From Entomomonas moraniae (GTDB lineage: Bacteria; Pseudomonadota; Gammaproteobacteria; Pseudomonadales; Pseudomonadaceae): DNA of 64,000 nucleotides. Within the stretch, counting starts at the first letter, position 1, and every line of letters starts with the position of its first letter. The stretch covers positions 806,001 through 870,000 of the forward strand of contig NZ_CP029822.1 in NCBI RefSeq assembly GCF_003991975.1, read 5' to 3'. Shown piece after piece: positions 24,019-36,129 of the stretch. The position numbers were made by a program, and so were the translations under genes. Below the pieces are notes generated by a model that was not told where the DNA came from, did not search any database, and was given only the letters and a program-made list of their open reading frames with translations.

Positions 24019-25542
24019 TTAATAAGATAAGTAATGGAACAGTGTATCAGGAACACCTGCGTAGTTTGCAACAGCAATCAATGGTGATGGCCATACCCCT
24101 ACAAAGATAACAATAATTGCAATCAATAATAAGACAAAAGTGGCCAGTAAATGTGACCAATGGATACCTTTTTCTTCATTACCTGTTGCAGTTGGTTCAG
24201 GTAGGTAAAGTGTAATCATCACCCGTAAATAGTAGTAAAGACCAATACCACTACCAATAATGACCATTGCGGTTAATAACCATAAATTTGCATCTACGGC
24301 AGTTCTTAATAACCAGAATTTACCAATAAATCCTGCTGTTAATGGTACACCAGCTAATGAAAGCATCATGACTGACAATGAAATTGTCAATAAAGGGCGA
24401 CGCCAGAATAAACCACGGTATCTATAAAGCGCATCAGCATCACGATCACCACAAGGTGAAGATAGAACAGTAACCACACTAAATGCTCCCATAGTGGTTG
24501 CTATATAGGTAAATAGATAGATAGTTGCTGTTTGCGCTGCTAGTATTTTAGTGGCGGCTGATGAAGACTCATTACTGGCTAAAAGGATAATCAGTAAATA
24601 ACCAAAGTGGGCAATTGATGAATACCCCATAATACGTTTTAAGCTGGTTTGGAACAGTGCCAATAAGTTACCGACGAGGATAGAAGCAATAGATAGAATA
24701 CTAATAGCAATATAAAGCCAAGAGTTACCCGTGATAGGGATGAACTCCATCAGGCGTAATAACATCGCAAATACAGCAAGTTTACTAGCTGTTGCTAAAA
24801 ATGCAGAAGCAGGGGCGGGCGCTCCTTCATAAACATCAGGTGTCCATAAATGGAATGGCACCAATGATAATTTAAATGATAGCCCTACGATCATCAATAC
24901 AATACCCATATCAACGAGTATTGAATGATTAACAACTTTAGAAATCTCTAGAATAGAAGCAAAGGTTAGTTGACCTGTTATTGCATATAATAAGGCCATA
25001 CCAAATAGTAAAAACGCAGTACCTGTTGCTGAAAGCACCATGTATTTTATACTGGCTTCTAATGAGCGATGTTGAAAGAATGAATAACCAATTAAACCAT
25101 ACATTGGGATAGATAATAACTCTAAACCAATAAATAAGCCCATTAAATGTGTTGTACTGACCAGTATCATTCCACCTAAGGTTGAGAGCAGAAGTAATAG
25201 ATAAAACTCATCTTTATTACCTTTATAACCCTCTAAATAGATATGGGAAAAGCAAGTACAAGCCATTGTAACCAATATAATTGATAAGCTTGCAAAGTAA
25301 GCATATTTATCAAATGATAGTAAACGGGTTACCTCAATTACTTGTTTTGCAGCATCGACTTGTTTAACGGCAGGGATGATAGCGATGAGTGCTAAAACCA
25401 TCCCAATCATTGAGATAGCTGCTGTTAAAGTTTGGTGCCGTTTCCATGCAATAGATAACATGACAACGACAATGGTAGCCGTCATTACCAATATGGGTAA
25501 GAGGGCTATAAAATGACTTGTTGTTAGTTGTATTTGTTCCAT
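24019..25542 (-). CDS. nuoN: NADH-quinone oxidoreductase subunit N
   Basis: 507 residues with about 14 membrane helices; an antiporter-like subunit of complex I. Family features are visible: LLLLSTLGGMILVSTTHLMGLFIGLELLS, YMVLSATGTAFLLFG with the Lys-bearing helix, PFHLWTPDVYEGAPAP, and YSSIAHFGYLLI. It carries one of the proton channels. Last gene of the nuo operon, 6 bp after nuoM. Confidence 0.96.
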   Translation of the reverse strand: MEQIQLTTSHFIALLPILVMTATIVVVMLSIAWKRHQTLTAAISMIGMVLALIAIIPAVKQVDAAKQVIEVTRLLSFDKYAYFASLSIILVTMACTCFSHIYLEGYKGNKDEFYLLLLLSTLGGMILVSTTHLMGLFIGLELLSIPMYGLIGYSFFQHRSLEASIKYMVLSATGTAFLLFGMALLYAITGQLTFASILEISKVVNHSILVDMGIVLMIVGLSFKLSLVPFHLWTPDVYEGAPAPASAFLATASKLAVFAMLLRLMEFIPITGNSWLYIAISILSIASILVGNLLALFQTSLKRIMGYSSIAHFGYLLIILLASNESSSAATKILAAQTATIYLFTYIATTMGAFSVVTVLSSPCGDRDADALYRYRGLFWRRPLLTISLSVMMLSLAGVPLTAGFIGKFWLLRTAVDANLWLLTAMVIIGSGIGLYYYLRVMITLYLPEPTATGNEEKGIHWSHLLATFVLLLIAIIVIFVGVWPSPLIAVANYAGVPDTLFHYLSY

Positions 25543-25548
25543 GAGCGA

Positions 25549-27102
25549 CTACCGAGAAACGAGGTTAGGGGAGAACCAAGCATGCACACCATTCATGGTG
25601 GCAGCTGATGTGTCCAGAACGATCTGTGGATAAACACCTAGTAATACAAGGAGTATAATCAATAAGAACATCATGTTAAGTTCTCGTTTACAGAGCCCTT
25701 GAATAGGTTCATGAAAATTACCACGTGTTGTACCATAAAAAACACGTTGCATGATACTCAGTGAATAAATAGAAGCTAATACCAAGCCAAAGGCTGCAAT
25801 AGAAACCGCAACTTTATCTGCTGGGAAGGCTCCAATTAAAATCATGAACTCACCCACGAAGTTACCAGTTCCTGGTAATCCTAGCGCGGCGGCATTAAAG
25901 AATAACATAATGGCTGGTAAGTAAGTTATTTTACTCCAAAGCCCACCCATTAAACGCATATCGCGTGTGTGTAAGCGTTCATAGATTTGACCACTGGAAA
26001 TAAAGAGGGCCGCAGCGGAGAAACCGTGAGCAATCATTTGTATAACAACCCCTTGTAAAGCAAGAGGACTACCAGAATAAATACCCACTAAAATAAAGCC
26101 CATGTGAGAAATACTGGTATAAGCAATTAAGCGTTTAATATCTGTTTGTTGGAAGGCTAAAATAGCACCGTAAATAATGCTAATAATACCTAACCACATA
26201 GCAATAGGTGCGAATTCTATAGACGCATGCGGGAATAAAGGAATAGCGAAACGTAAAACACCAAATGCGGCTGTTTTTAATAAAATACCTGCGAGGTCAA
26301 CAGAGCCTGCGGTAGGTGCTTGAGCATGTGCATCAGGTAGCCATGAGTGTAAAGGAACAACTGGCAATTTAACTGCAAAAGCAATAAAGAAACCAAGCAT
26401 CAATACATATTCTAAACTACCTAAATTAGTACCTAGTAGTTGTATATAGTCAAAACTCATCACTCCAGTACTTGTATAGTTTTTAAGTGCTAGTGTAATA
26501 ATAGACACAAGCATTAATAAGCCACTGGTTTGGGTGAAAATAAAGAATTTAGTTGCCGCGTAAATACGTGTTTTTCCATCAGAACCACTATGTCCCCATA
26601 AGGCAATAAGGAAGAACATAGGGATAAGCATGGTTTCCCAGAATAGGAAGAAAAGGAATAAATCAATGGCGATGAAAACACCAACAACCCCACCTAAAAT
26701 CCACATCAAGTTTAAATAGAAGAAACCTACACGGTTATTGATTTCTTTCCAAGAACACAAAACAGCCAATAACCCTAAAATAGCAGTTAGTACAATGAGC
26801 AGAATAGAAAGGCCATCCATTCCCAAGTGGATGCTAATCCCTAATTGGGGTATCCAGCTCATTTGGAAGTAAAACATCCACCACTTAGATTGACCATGTA
26901 TTAAGGCCGATGAAACCTCTGGGTTAGGTGCATTATGCCAGTTACCTGTAGCCCAGAAATAAAGGGACAAGGAAACCAATATGACCATTGTTAATAATGC
27001 AATCCAACGAGGAAGAAAATTACTAATCCGTTCAGAAAGCCAACAAAAAAGGCCACCGATAATCGGTATTAGAATTAACCAAGGTAATAATAGGGATGAC
27101 AT
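25549..27102 (-). CDS. nuoM: NADH-quinone oxidoreductase subunit M
   Basis: 517 residues, about 14 membrane helices. FFLFWETMLIPMFFLIALWG carries the conserved channel Glu. PVVPLHSWLPDAHAQAPTAGSV and AYTSISHMGFILVG are standard NuoM signatures. Antiporter-like, one of three proton-translocating subunits. It lies 31 bp after nuoL. Confidence 0.97.
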   Translation of the reverse strand: MSSLLLPWLILIPIIGGLFCWLSERISNFLPRWIALLTMVILVSLSLYFWATGNWHNAPNPEVSSALIHGQSKWWMFYFQMSWIPQLGISIHLGMDGLSILLIVLTAILGLLAVLCSWKEINNRVGFFYLNLMWILGGVVGVFIAIDLFLFFLFWETMLIPMFFLIALWGHSGSDGKTRIYAATKFFIFTQTSGLLMLVSIITLALKNYTSTGVMSFDYIQLLGTNLGSLEYVLMLGFFIAFAVKLPVVPLHSWLPDAHAQAPTAGSVDLAGILLKTAAFGVLRFAIPLFPHASIEFAPIAMWLGIISIIYGAILAFQQTDIKRLIAYTSISHMGFILVGIYSGSPLALQGVVIQMIAHGFSAAALFISSGQIYERLHTRDMRLMGGLWSKITYLPAIMLFFNAAALGLPGTGNFVGEFMILIGAFPADKVAVSIAAFGLVLASIYSLSIMQRVFYGTTRGNFHEPIQGLCKRELNMMFLLIILLVLLGVYPQIVLDTSAATMNGVHAWFSPNLVSR

Positions 27103-27133
27103 GACTATATCTATTCCTTTTTATAAGTTTAAA

Positions 27134-29041
27134 TCAGCTAGCCGAAGACATAAATGTAATAATCATTACAGCTATTAATACTAAAGCACCACATGCCAGA
27201 GATAGCGCATACCAACGTAGGCGACCAGTTTCTGTCAGGGTCATTAATTTATTACCACCACGTATCACCAATGGAATTAAACCAATAGCTTTATCACAAG
27301 GGTCTTTGACTAGCAATTTGGTAATAAATAAGTAAGGTTGTACGAATAATTTATCGTAAATCCAATCAAATCCCCAACCATTTAGCCATAAACAGCTAAG
27401 TAAGCGGCCAACTGTAGATTCCGCTACGCTATTCACAAAGGCACGTTTGCCAAGGAATAGTAATGCCGCTAACAGAATCCCAGCAATACCAATACAAGCA
27501 GAAACCATTTCAAGCGTATGCTTACCTGTTATTGCGTGTTCAGGAGAAGTAAAAGCTGCACCTAATGGTGGTGTAATTAAAGCCCCAATACCGGTTGATA
27601 AAATAATCAATACAATCAATGGTAATGCATGAGCAATGCCTTTACCTGCATGAGCATGATCTGCATGTTCCGTTGCAGGTTTACCATGGAATACGATAAA
27701 GATTAAACGGAAGGTATAGAGTGATGTCATAAAGGCACCAGCTAATCCAGCTACCAGCAGTCCAGGGTGATCAGCCGCCATGACTTCCCATAAAATTTCA
27801 TCTTTAGAGTAGAATCCTGCGGTTATGAAGGGTAGGGCACTTAATGCTGCGCCACCTGCAATAAAGCCTGCATAGGCAAGAGGAAGTTTTTTCCATAAGC
27901 CGCCCATTTTGAAAATATTTTGTTCATGGTGGCAAGAAATAATGACCGAGCCTGCTGATAAGAACAATAATGCTTTAAAGAACGCATGGGTCATTAAATG
28001 GAAAATAGCCGCATTCCATGCACAAACACTGGTAGCTAAGAACATATAACCTAGTTGGCTCATGGTAGAGTAAGCAAGAATACGTTTTATATCAGTTTGT
28101 ACAAGTGCTGCAAAACCTGCCAATGTTAGAGTGATCGCACCAATAATACCTACAATTTCTAAGGTAAAGGTAGCAGGGAAGAATAAGAAATTCAAGCGAA
28201 CTAATAAATAAACACCGGCAGTTACCATGGTTGCCGCATGGATTAATGCAGAAACAGGGGTTGGGCCCGCCATTGCATCAGCTAACCAAGTTTGTAATGG
28301 GACTTGAGCTGATTTACCAACGGCACCACCAAATAAGAATAAGGTTGCCGCTGTTAAATAAGGTTCACCCAATTTAGCTAAAATAGTTTGAGTCATCTCA
28401 GGCTTAGCCATTTCGCTAATACTTAAAGAAAGAAGCTCAGGAACTCGCCAAAGAATAATAAACATACCGATAGCCATCAACACATCACCAATACGTGTGA
28501 CGATGAAAGCTTTTAATGCGGCGGCACCATTTTTTGGTTCAGTGTAATAGAAACCAATCAATAAATAGCTACATAAACCAACACCTTCCCATCCAAAGTA
28601 AAGGAAAAGTATGTCGTCGCCCAAGACAAGGATAACCATACAAGCAACGAAAAGGTTCATATAAGCGAAGAAGCGAGAGTAGCCTTCTTCACCTCTCATA
28701 TACCATGAAGCAAAAAGATGGATAAAGAAGCCAACACCTGTAACAACACAGAGCATAGTAACGGCTAAGCCGTCAATATGGAAACTTAATTTAGGATCAA
28801 ATAGAACCTTCCCTGCATTGTTGGGATCATTAACAGTAATCCACGACCAGAGTGGTGCAGTATACTCTGTTAAGCCACTGTTTAAGAAACTATAGCTAAC
28901 CCATGCAGCAGAAAGCGCTGCTAAACCAATAGCTCCAACGCCAATAATGGCAGAAACTTTCTCACACAAACGCCCTCTTGAAAAAGCTAATATTAAAAAG
29001 CCAAGAAGAGGGAAGCCAACGGTTAAATATATTAGGTTCAT
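27134..29041 (-). CDS. nuoL: NADH-quinone oxidoreductase subunit L
   Basis: 635 residues. It has the antiporter core ([65 protein letters not shown]) followed by the extra helix region that ends in a lateral amphipathic helix and final membrane segment. Start overlaps the nuoK stop by ATGA (29038-29041). Distal proton channel of complex I. Confidence 0.97.
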   Translation of the reverse strand: MNLIYLTVGFPLLGFLILAFSRGRLCEKVSAIIGVGAIGLAALSAAWVSYSFLNSGLTEYTAPLWSWITVNDPNNAGKVLFDPKLSFHIDGLAVTMLCVVTGVGFFIHLFASWYMRGEEGYSRFFAYMNLFVACMVILVLGDDILFLYFGWEGVGLCSYLLIGFYYTEPKNGAAALKAFIVTRIGDVLMAIGMFIILWRVPELLSLSISEMAKPEMTQTILAKLGEPYLTAATLFLFGGAVGKSAQVPLQTWLADAMAGPTPVSALIHAATMVTAGVYLLVRLNFLFFPATFTLEIVGIIGAITLTLAGFAALVQTDIKRILAYSTMSQLGYMFLATSVCAWNAAIFHLMTHAFFKALLFLSAGSVIISCHHEQNIFKMGGLWKKLPLAYAGFIAGGAALSALPFITAGFYSKDEILWEVMAADHPGLLVAGLAGAFMTSLYTFRLIFIVFHGKPATEHADHAHAGKGIAHALPLIVLIILSTGIGALITPPLGAAFTSPEHAITGKHTLEMVSACIGIAGILLAALLFLGKRAFVNSVAESTVGRLLSCLWLNGWGFDWIYDKLFVQPYLFITKLLVKDPCDKAIGLIPLVIRGGNKLMTLTETGRLRWYALSLACGALVLIAVMIITFMSSAS

Positions 29042-29397
29042 CCGCGCATCTCACTTGCTGCATCAATGTCAAGGGTATGGAAACGACGATAAAGTTGTAA
29101 CAGTAGAGCTAAACCAATTGCTGCTTCCGCTGCGGCGAGGGCAATGATCATGATATACATGATTTGGCCATCGGCAGCATGAACGAGTAAATGTTTACCA
29201 TGAACAACCTTATCAACGAGTACAGGAGTATGGGCACTTCCTGCCACAATAAAAGCCAATGCAGCAGAGTTCATCATAATTTCAAGACTCATTAAGATAA
29301 AGAGTAAATCACGACGTATGAGCAAACCTATTAGGCCTAAGCAAAATAGGATGGCCGAAACAATTAGACCGTGCTCAAGAGGGATGCTTTCAAACAT
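29038..29397 (-). CDS. nuoK: NADH-quinone oxidoreductase subunit K, with loop insertion
   Basis: 119 residues from ATG 29397 ([10 protein letters not shown]), where most bacterial NuoK proteins have 100-102. The three helices and the conserved Glu residues ([28 protein letters not shown]) and the end [14 protein letters not shown] are present. The extra length is a single insertion of about 16 residues ([25 protein letters not shown]) in the loop between helices 2 and 3, where relatives have only SRWGQPDGQ. It is in frame, so the protein is likely functional. Start overlaps the nuoJ end by a few bases only if an earlier codon is used. Confidence 0.93.
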   Translation of the reverse strand: MFESIPLEHGLIVSAILFCLGLIGLLIRRDLLFILMSLEIMMNSAALAFIVAGSAHTPVLVDKVVHGKHLLVHAADGQIMYIMIIALAAAEAAIGLALLLQLYRRFHTLDIDAASEMRG

Positions 29398-29401
29398 AAT
29401 T

Positions 29402-29905
29402 TTAATCCTTCGCTTCTTGGCGCCCAATATGATAAGCAGTGACCAACGCGGCTAGTAGTAACAATGAAGCCAGTTCAACTGCTAGTAAATAAGTGCTAAA
29501 TAAAGATAAACCTACTTCTACAGGGCTAACTGTAATATTGCCAATCGTTAAACCAGTATCACCTACAAAAATAACAAAGAGGAATTCTATCAACAGTACA
29601 GATGAGAGTAATGTTGGACCAACCCATGTTTTTGGTGATAACCATTGTAGTTCTTGGTTAACAGTTTGTGTTCCTAGGTTTAGCATCATCACAACGAAAA
29701 TGAAGAGTACCATGATGGCACCTGCATAAACGATTATTTCTAGAGCTCCTGCAAAAGGAGCGCCAAGGCTAAAGAAGCACATTGAAATAGCTAATAAAGA
29801 AACTATTAAGTATAAAAGTGCGTGCACTGGTCGACTATTAGTAATCACTAACAGTGTTGCAATAATCGCAATTGCGGATGAAAGGTAAAAACAAAATGCT
29901 GCCAT
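29402..29905 (-). CDS. nuoJ: NADH-quinone oxidoreductase subunit J
   Basis: 167 residues with five membrane helices. It contains [49 protein letters not shown], the NuoJ core whose third helix takes part in coupling. It lies 12 bp after nuoI and 4 bp before nuoK. Normal length for the Pseudomonas type. Confidence 0.95.
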   Translation of the reverse strand: MAAFCFYLSSAIAIIATLLVITNSRPVHALLYLIVSLLAISMCFFSLGAPFAGALEIIVYAGAIMVLFIFVVMMLNLGTQTVNQELQWLSPKTWVGPTLLSSVLLIEFLFVIFVGDTGLTIGNITVSPVEVGLSLFSTYLLAVELASLLLLAALVTAYHIGRQEAKD

Positions 29906-29917
29906 AATCTGTGTCCT

Positions 29918-30478
29918 TCAAGGTAAAAGACTTTTTACATCAATAGGTTCAGCTTCATTCTTTGCTGCACCTTTGGGTTTGTCTTTAATCGCTTTACCTG
30001 AAAAGTTAAAAAAAGAATAATTATGATATTTTCCAGGTCCCGAAATTAATAAGTCTTCTTTGTCATAAACCATGTCTTGGCGTTTGAATTCAGCCAGCTC
30101 AAAATCAGGTGTTAGCTGAATTGCTGTAGTAGGGCACGCCTCTTCACACATTCCACAGAAAACACAACGTGAAAAGTTAATACGGAAAAATTCAGGGTAC
30201 CAACGACCATCTTCACGCTCTGCCTTTTGTAAAGAAATACAACCGACTGGGCAGGCAACTGCACAAAGGTTACATGCGACACAGCGTTCTTCACCTAGCT
30301 GACCTTCTGGTGCAGGTTCACGTGTTAAAACGATTCTGCCACGGTAACGAGGAGGGAGATAAACCTCCTGTTCAGGATAGTTAATCGTATCACGCTTACG
30401 AAAAGCGTGGCCAAAAATCATAACGATACTTCTTAGTTGTGTATAAGCACCGTGAATAACATGCCATATATATTTCAT
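29918..30478 (-). CDS. nuoI: NADH-quinone oxidoreductase subunit I
   Basis: 186 residues. Two [4Fe-4S] motifs ([15 protein letters not shown] and [15 protein letters not shown]) form clusters N6a and N6b in the electron path to N2. The N-terminal amphipathic helix contacts the membrane arm. It follows nuoH by 11 bp. Confidence 0.97.
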   Translation of the reverse strand: MKYIWHVIHGAYTQLRSIVMIFGHAFRKRDTINYPEQEVYLPPRYRGRIVLTREPAPEGQLGEERCVACNLCAVACPVGCISLQKAEREDGRWYPEFFRINFSRCVFCGMCEEACPTTAIQLTPDFELAEFKRQDMVYDKEDLLISGPGKYHNYSFFNFSGKAIKDKPKGAAKNEAEPIDVKSLLP

Positions 30479-30489
30479 AACAGTCTCTC

Positions 30490-31476
30490 TTATGCCCCTT
30501 GCGCCAATAACACAAAAAAGCCAGTTACTAATAAGTTAATTAAGGAAAGAGGTAAACAAAACTTCCAACCAAATAACATCACTTGATCGTAACGTGGTCT
30601 AGGTAATGCTGCACGGATAAGGATAAACATCATTACAAAGAATAAAGTTTTAAGAACAAACCATACTATTCCGGGTAGAACAGGGCCATGCCAACCACCA
30701 AAGAAAAGCACAGTAATTAACGATGAAATCAATACGATCCCAACATATTCACCCACGAAAAACATACCCCATTTCAATCCAGAGTACTCAATATGATATC
30801 CATCTGCTAAGTCTTGTTCTGCCTCGGGTTGGTCAAAAGGAAAGCGGTGAGTAACGGCTACCCCAGCAATACAAAATAAGCAAAAGCCAAAAAACTGTGG
30901 CACAACAAACCATAACCCTCGTTGTGCGTTTACAATATCATTCATATTAAATGAACCTGCTTGTAAAACGACACCCATCAATGCAAGACCTAAAAACACC
31001 TCATAAGAAACGGTTTGTGCTGAGGCACGTACAGCACCTAATAATGCAAATTTATTATTACTTGACCAACCTCCAAAAAGTACTGCATAGACTGCAATAC
31101 CTGCCATAGCCAAGAAGAATAATAAGCCAATGCTGGTATGGCTAGCCACTCCCCAATTAGGGGTAATAGGTACAATAGAAAAAGCTATCAGTAGTGTGCA
31201 AATAGAAATAAGCGGAGCAATGGTAAAGATTAGTTTATCGGCAAAAGGAGGAATCCAGTCTTCTTTAAAAAACATCTTTATCATGTCAGCAGCTAATTGT
31301 AAGCAACCAAAAGGGCCTACACGGTTAGGGCCATAACGATCTTGCCATAATCCAAGTAACCGGCGCTCAATCCAACTAAGTAGTGCTGCAAATACGAACA
31401 CAACTAACATGATAACAATAGCTTTAATAGAAGCTAAAAGAATTGCTATGATCATGTCATAAGTTGATGCTTCCAT
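30490..31476 (-). CDS. nuoH: NADH-quinone oxidoreductase subunit H
   Basis: 328 residues with eight membrane helices. [30 protein letters not shown]-like [21 protein letters not shown] and [13 protein letters not shown] are characteristic of this quinone-site subunit. The stop of nuoG lies almost next to its start (1 bp), indicating coupling. Confidence 0.97.
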   Translation of the reverse strand: MEASTYDMIIAILLASIKAIVIMLVVFVFAALLSWIERRLLGLWQDRYGPNRVGPFGCLQLAADMIKMFFKEDWIPPFADKLIFTIAPLISICTLLIAFSIVPITPNWGVASHTSIGLLFFLAMAGIAVYAVLFGGWSSNNKFALLGAVRASAQTVSYEVFLGLALMGVVLQAGSFNMNDIVNAQRGLWFVVPQFFGFCLFCIAGVAVTHRFPFDQPEAEQDLADGYHIEYSGLKWGMFFVGEYVGIVLISSLITVLFFGGWHGPVLPGIVWFVLKTLFFVMMFILIRAALPRPRYDQVMLFGWKFCLPLSLINLLVTGFFVLLAQGA

Positions 31477-31477
31477 A

Positions 31478-34192
31478 TTATTGTGCCTCCTTCTGTAATG
31501 TTGTTACATTAGGGATATATTGACCAAATAAATAATTAGGTGAACAAACAATACCCACAGGTAAGCCGATAGCGCCTTTTGCTAAACCTGCATTCAAGCA
31601 CACAGATACAGCCATTTCTTTATTGTTGATAGTCAGTTTAATGAGATCATCTTGTTTTAGATCTAGCACTACAGCATCTTCATTATTTAAAGCAATATAA
31701 GGTTTGGCTATGCGTTCTTTTATTGGTTCGGCTTTAGAGGTCATTTCATCAGAACCAAATAAATGGTAAAGAGGAACGATACAATAGCCTTCTTTGTTGT
31801 CAGTTTGAGCAGTATACCAAGGTAAAAGTTCATTTTTATTTGTTAGTAGACGAATACCAGGATCCCCTGCACGCAATGGTCCGCCTACTTCACTTTGGAA
31901 CTTGTTCCACGCTTGTGGTGAGTTCCAACCGGGTGCCCATGCAAATGAAATTTGCTGACGCTCAGCCGATGTACCTGCATAACCCTCCATTGAATAAGTA
32001 AATGCAGTATCTTGATCTTGAGGAGCTCTAGGTTCATGAACATTCTTATTGGCTAACATTGACGTGCGCCCACTGTAACGATGTGGCTCACGTGCTAGTT
32101 TTTGACCTTTAATACGGAACGAGGCATCAGGAGCTGCTTCTTTAATCCCCGCTAAAATAGGGAAGTGAGAGGCACAATCAGTCGTTACATGGTCTAACAA
32201 TGTCCAATCAATAGCTTTATTTTCTATTGTGCTATGGATTGCATGCATCCAACGCCAACTTTCTTTAACGCAGTTGTCAGCATTGTAGTAAGTTGGATCA
32301 AATACTTGGAAGAATCGTTGTGCACGCCCTTCTTGACTGATGACTGTTCCATCACCTTCTGCAAAAGAAGAGGCAGAAAGGAGTAAGTCTGCTTTAGCCG
32401 TTGTATCTGTAATTTGGTGATCAATAACCAGTACTGATTTTGCTTGTTCTAATAAGTTGTCAACCTGTTTAGCATCAGCACGACGGTAAAGGTCATTTTC
32501 TAAAATAACCACAACATCGACCAATTGATCAGAAATGGCATTAAATCCATCTTCTAATGATTTATTGGCCATTAAGGCTAAACCAACGCTATTCACTTCA
32601 GGGAAAACAAAGCTTAGTGAAGCTTCTTTTTGTTGAAGTTTTAGTGCATTAGCAATATTAGCGGTTGCTTCTAATAACGCTTTAGAACCTAATGAGCAGC
32701 CAGAAATAAGTAGTGGCTTTTTAGCAGCTAATAATGCTTGTGCAATATGTTTTGCTCTATCTTTTAATTCGGCTGTAATGTTATTAACCGCAGGAGCTGA
32801 AGCATCTAGCTCATGCGCAACGGCGCAAGCAAGTTTTATTAGCTCGTTAGGTGTCGATTGAATAGATGTTTCTGCAATATCATCTAGTCGTGTATTGGCT
32901 ACACTAGCAATAAATAACGGGTATTTAGCATTTTGCCCAATATTTTTTACGGCTGCTGCAAGCCAAGGTTGAACGCCGAATTTTTCAGACATTTCAACTG
33001 CTTTGCCTTTAACGGCTTGACGTACTGCCAATGCAAGACGAGCAGAGGTCTGTGTTAAGTCTTCACCCAAAATGAAGATAGCATCATGTTTTTCTATTTC
33101 AGTTATGGTTGGGGTCGGTAATGGGCCTTCTTGCATTATTTTGATTGCAAGGTTAATGCATTCTAATTCTTTGGCAGCAATACCTGTTGAAAAATTATCA
33201 TAGCCTACTAATTGGCTTAAAGCATAGTTACTTTCTAAGCTCGCACGTGGCGAACCAATCCCTAATACTTTTTGATTTTTTAATAGGTCAGCAGCTTGAT
33301 CCAATGCTTGATCAATGGTTAGCAGTTTTTGCTGTTTAACCAAGACTGGTTGTAAAGGACGATCTTTTAAGTTGGTATAACCGTATCCGAAACGACCACG
33401 ATCGCAAAGGAAATAGCGATTGACTTCACCATTATAGCGATTTTCAATGCGTCTTATTTCGCCATAGCGCTCACCCGCCGAAGTGTTACAACCTGAGGCA
33501 CAGCCTTGGCAAATACTAGGTGCAAATTGCATGTCCCACTTACGGGTGTAGTGGTCAGAGTGGGTTTTATCTGTAAATACACCAGTAGGGCAAACTTCTG
33601 TTAAGTTGCCTGAAAACTCACTTTCTAAACAACCATCTTCAACGCGACCAAAGTAAACATGATTATGTGCGCCAAATACGCCTAAATCTTTACCATCAGC
33701 GTAATCGTTATAGTAACGAACACAACGATAGCAGGCGATACAGCGGTTCATCTCATGGTTAATGAATGGACCTAAGTACTGGTTGTGGTGAGTACGTTTG
33801 TTGAAGCGATAGCGACGTTTGCTATGGCCTGTCATGACTGTCATATCTTGTAAATGACAGTGACCGCCTTCTTCACAAACAGGGCAATCATGAGGGTGGT
33901 TTGTCATTAACCACTCGATGACACTTTCACGGAATTTTTTGGCTTCTTCATCTTCAATTGAGATAATTGTACCTTCCGTTACCGGTGTCATGCATGACAT
34001 GACTAAACGACCTGCTTTATCATCAGCATCTTTATATTGTTTAATAGTGCAAGCACGACATGAGCCTACACTACCTAAGGCAGGATGCCAACAAAAGTAG
34101 GGGATATCAAGCCCAAGAGATAAACAAGCTTGTAAAAGATTGTCTGCTCCGTTAACTTCGTATTCTTTACCGTCTACATGGATAATGGCCAT
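31478..34192 (-). CDS. nuoG: NADH-quinone oxidoreductase subunit G
   Basis: 904 residues. The N-terminal ferredoxin-like domain has a [2Fe-2S] set ([15 protein letters not shown] ... MSCMTPV), then [18 protein letters not shown], then [11 protein letters not shown] and EVCPTG for [4Fe-4S] clusters. CQGCASGC provides the N7-type cluster of the molybdopterin-like domain, which makes up the rest. It starts 97 bp after nuoF; that gap has a TTACTATT/AATAGTAA inverted repeat (34254-34284). Confidence 0.97.
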   Translation of the reverse strand: MAIIHVDGKEYEVNGADNLLQACLSLGLDIPYFCWHPALGSVGSCRACTIKQYKDADDKAGRLVMSCMTPVTEGTIISIEDEEAKKFRESVIEWLMTNHPHDCPVCEEGGHCHLQDMTVMTGHSKRRYRFNKRTHHNQYLGPFINHEMNRCIACYRCVRYYNDYADGKDLGVFGAHNHVYFGRVEDGCLESEFSGNLTEVCPTGVFTDKTHSDHYTRKWDMQFAPSICQGCASGCNTSAGERYGEIRRIENRYNGEVNRYFLCDRGRFGYGYTNLKDRPLQPVLVKQQKLLTIDQALDQAADLLKNQKVLGIGSPRASLESNYALSQLVGYDNFSTGIAAKELECINLAIKIMQEGPLPTPTITEIEKHDAIFILGEDLTQTSARLALAVRQAVKGKAVEMSEKFGVQPWLAAAVKNIGQNAKYPLFIASVANTRLDDIAETSIQSTPNELIKLACAVAHELDASAPAVNNITAELKDRAKHIAQALLAAKKPLLISGCSLGSKALLEATANIANALKLQQKEASLSFVFPEVNSVGLALMANKSLEDGFNAISDQLVDVVVILENDLYRRADAKQVDNLLEQAKSVLVIDHQITDTTAKADLLLSASSFAEGDGTVISQEGRAQRFFQVFDPTYYNADNCVKESWRWMHAIHSTIENKAIDWTLLDHVTTDCASHFPILAGIKEAAPDASFRIKGQKLAREPHRYSGRTSMLANKNVHEPRAPQDQDTAFTYSMEGYAGTSAERQQISFAWAPGWNSPQAWNKFQSEVGGPLRAGDPGIRLLTNKNELLPWYTAQTDNKEGYCIVPLYHLFGSDEMTSKAEPIKERIAKPYIALNNEDAVVLDLKQDDLIKLTINNKEMAVSVCLNAGLAKGAIGLPVGIVCSPNYLFGQYIPNVTTLQKEAQ

Positions 34193-34289
34193 GGTTCTTA
34201 TTTCTTCATCATTTGCTCACCAAGGTGAGACTGGCTTAATGGAAAAATTATTTTTACTATTTTATATTAAATATTGAATAGTAATCGTT

Positions 34290-35618
34290 TTATAATATGG
34301 GTAATTGCTGTACTGCAATTCCTGCATCAAACTCACTTCTAAAGTACTTAATCGCTGTTGCGAGTGGTTCAGATGCGCCCGGTGCGTGTGCACAGAAACT
34401 GAGTCCTGGACCTATTTGACGAGCTAGTTCGTCAAGTAACTTAACATCATCAGCTTCGCCTTGTTTCTTTTTGAGGGCTGCTAATATTTTCACTGTCCAA
34501 GGTAAACCATCACGACAAGGTGCACACCATCCACATGACTCACGAGCAAAGAAGATTTCCATATTGTGTAATAGGGAAACCATGTCGATCGTGTCATCTA
34601 CTGCCATTGCGAGCCCAGTACCCATGCGCGTACCGACTTTAGCAATACCACCGGAGTACATTTGTGCAGTCAAGTGTTCGGGAAGTAAAAAGCCTGTTCC
34701 AGCTCCGCCGGGTTGCCATGCTTTTAACTTATAGCCATCTCTCATGCCACCTGCATAGTCTTCTAATAATTCTTTAGCAGTGATACCAAGAGGGACTTCC
34801 CAAATTCCTGGGTTATTTACTTTACCAGAAAACCCCATTAATTTGGTACCCATATCTTCACTACCTTCTTTTGCCAGTGATTTGTACCATTCAACACCAC
34901 GCTCAATAATAGCAGGAACATTACAAAGTGTTTCTACGTTGTTTACACAGCTTGGTTTTCCCCATGCGCCAACTGTTGCAGGGAAGGGCGGTTTTGAACG
35001 TGGGTTTGCGCGGCGACCTTCTAGTGAGTTAATAAGTGCGGTTTCTTCCCCACAAATATAGCGCCCGGCACCGGTATGAACAAAAAGCTCAAAATCAAAG
35101 CCACTACCAAAGATATTTTTACCTAATAGTCCTGCTTGTTTGGCTTCTTCTATGGCTTTATTCAGATTAGTGGCTGCATCAACATATTCGCCACGTAAGA
35201 AGATATAGCCACGATAAGCTTTTAATGCATAAGCAGCAATAATCATCCCTTCAATTAAAAGATGAGGTTCTTGCTCCATGAGGAGTCTGTCTTTCCAAGT
35301 ATTTGGCTCCATTTCATCCGCATTACAAAGTAAATAACGAATGTTAAGTGTCTCATCTTTGGGCATTAAGCCCCATTTGACACCTGTTGGGAAACCAGCA
35401 CCACCGCGTCCTTTAAGACCAGAATCTTTAACTTGTTGAACTACATCATCTTTTGATAAAGAAGTGAGTGCTTTACGCGCTGCCTCGTACCCTTTTTTCT
35501 GCTGATACTCATCTAACCAAATGGCTTCACCATCTTCTCTTAGACGCCATGTTAAGGGGTGTGTTTCGTAACTACGAGCGGAAGTATTAATAGGCCCGAT
35601 GGAGGTTAATTTTCTCAT
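34290..35618 (-). CDS. nuoF: NADH-quinone oxidoreductase subunit F (NADH-binding)
   Basis: 442 residues. [16 protein letters not shown] binds [26 protein letters not shown] is the second glycine-rich element, and [12 protein letters not shown] with FCAHAPGA supplies the Cys of cluster N3. It starts in an ATGA overlap with the nuoE stop. Its C-terminus ends soon after [14 protein letters not shown], slightly shorter than E. coli. Confidence 0.97.
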   Translation of the reverse strand: MRKLTSIGPINTSARSYETHPLTWRLREDGEAIWLDEYQQKKGYEAARKALTSLSKDDVVQQVKDSGLKGRGGAGFPTGVKWGLMPKDETLNIRYLLCNADEMEPNTWKDRLLMEQEPHLLIEGMIIAAYALKAYRGYIFLRGEYVDAATNLNKAIEEAKQAGLLGKNIFGSGFDFELFVHTGAGRYICGEETALINSLEGRRANPRSKPPFPATVGAWGKPSCVNNVETLCNVPAIIERGVEWYKSLAKEGSEDMGTKLMGFSGKVNNPGIWEVPLGITAKELLEDYAGGMRDGYKLKAWQPGGAGTGFLLPEHLTAQMYSGGIAKVGTRMGTGLAMAVDDTIDMVSLLHNMEIFFARESCGWCAPCRDGLPWTVKILAALKKKQGEADDVKLLDELARQIGPGLSFCAHAPGASEPLATAIKYFRSEFDAGIAVQQLPIL

Positions 35619-36127
35619 TTATAAGCCTCCAAAATTTCACTGACTGTTTCAGCGGTTAAATTACCATACGTATCATCATCAACCATCATAGCAGGTGCTT
35701 TATCACAATTACCTAAACAACAAACAGGTAATAAGGTATAGCGTTTATCCTCAGAGGTCTGCCCAAGGTCTGCATTGATTTTCTTTTTTATAGATTCTAA
35801 TACGGGATCATGTCCTGCCATGAAGCATACCATACTATCACACACACGAATAACGTGTCTGCCTACTTCTTGACGGAAAATTTGGCTATAGAATGTAGCA
35901 ACACCTTCAACGTCTGCAGCACTGATACCAATGATATTAGCAATATAGCTGATGGCTTCATCAGGTACCCAACCATGGTGCTTTTGAACCATTTTTAATG
36001 CTTCAATGGAGGCAGAGCGAGAGTCTTCATAATGGTGCATTTCGTGCTCAATTGCCGCTTTCAAAGCGTCTGTTGGCTCAAAAGGCTTAGTCGGTTTACG
36101 GTCTGTTTGAATTATTTGATCTTTCAT
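35615..36127 (-). CDS. nuoE: NADH-quinone oxidoreductase subunit E
   Basis: 170 residues with a thioredoxin-like [2Fe-2S] fold. Ligand Cys lie in [11 protein letters not shown] and [26 protein letters not shown] is the conserved pre-cluster segment. Together with NuoF it accepts electrons from NADH. It lies 2 bp after nuoCD. Confidence 0.96.
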   Translation of the reverse strand: MKDQIIQTDRKPTKPFEPTDALKAAIEHEMHHYEDSRSASIEALKMVQKHHGWVPDEAISYIANIIGISAADVEGVATFYSQIFRQEVGRHVIRVCDSMVCFMAGHDPVLESIKKKINADLGQTSEDKRYTLLPVCCLGNCDKAPAMMVDDDTYGNLTAETVSEILEAYK

Positions 36128-36129
36128 TG

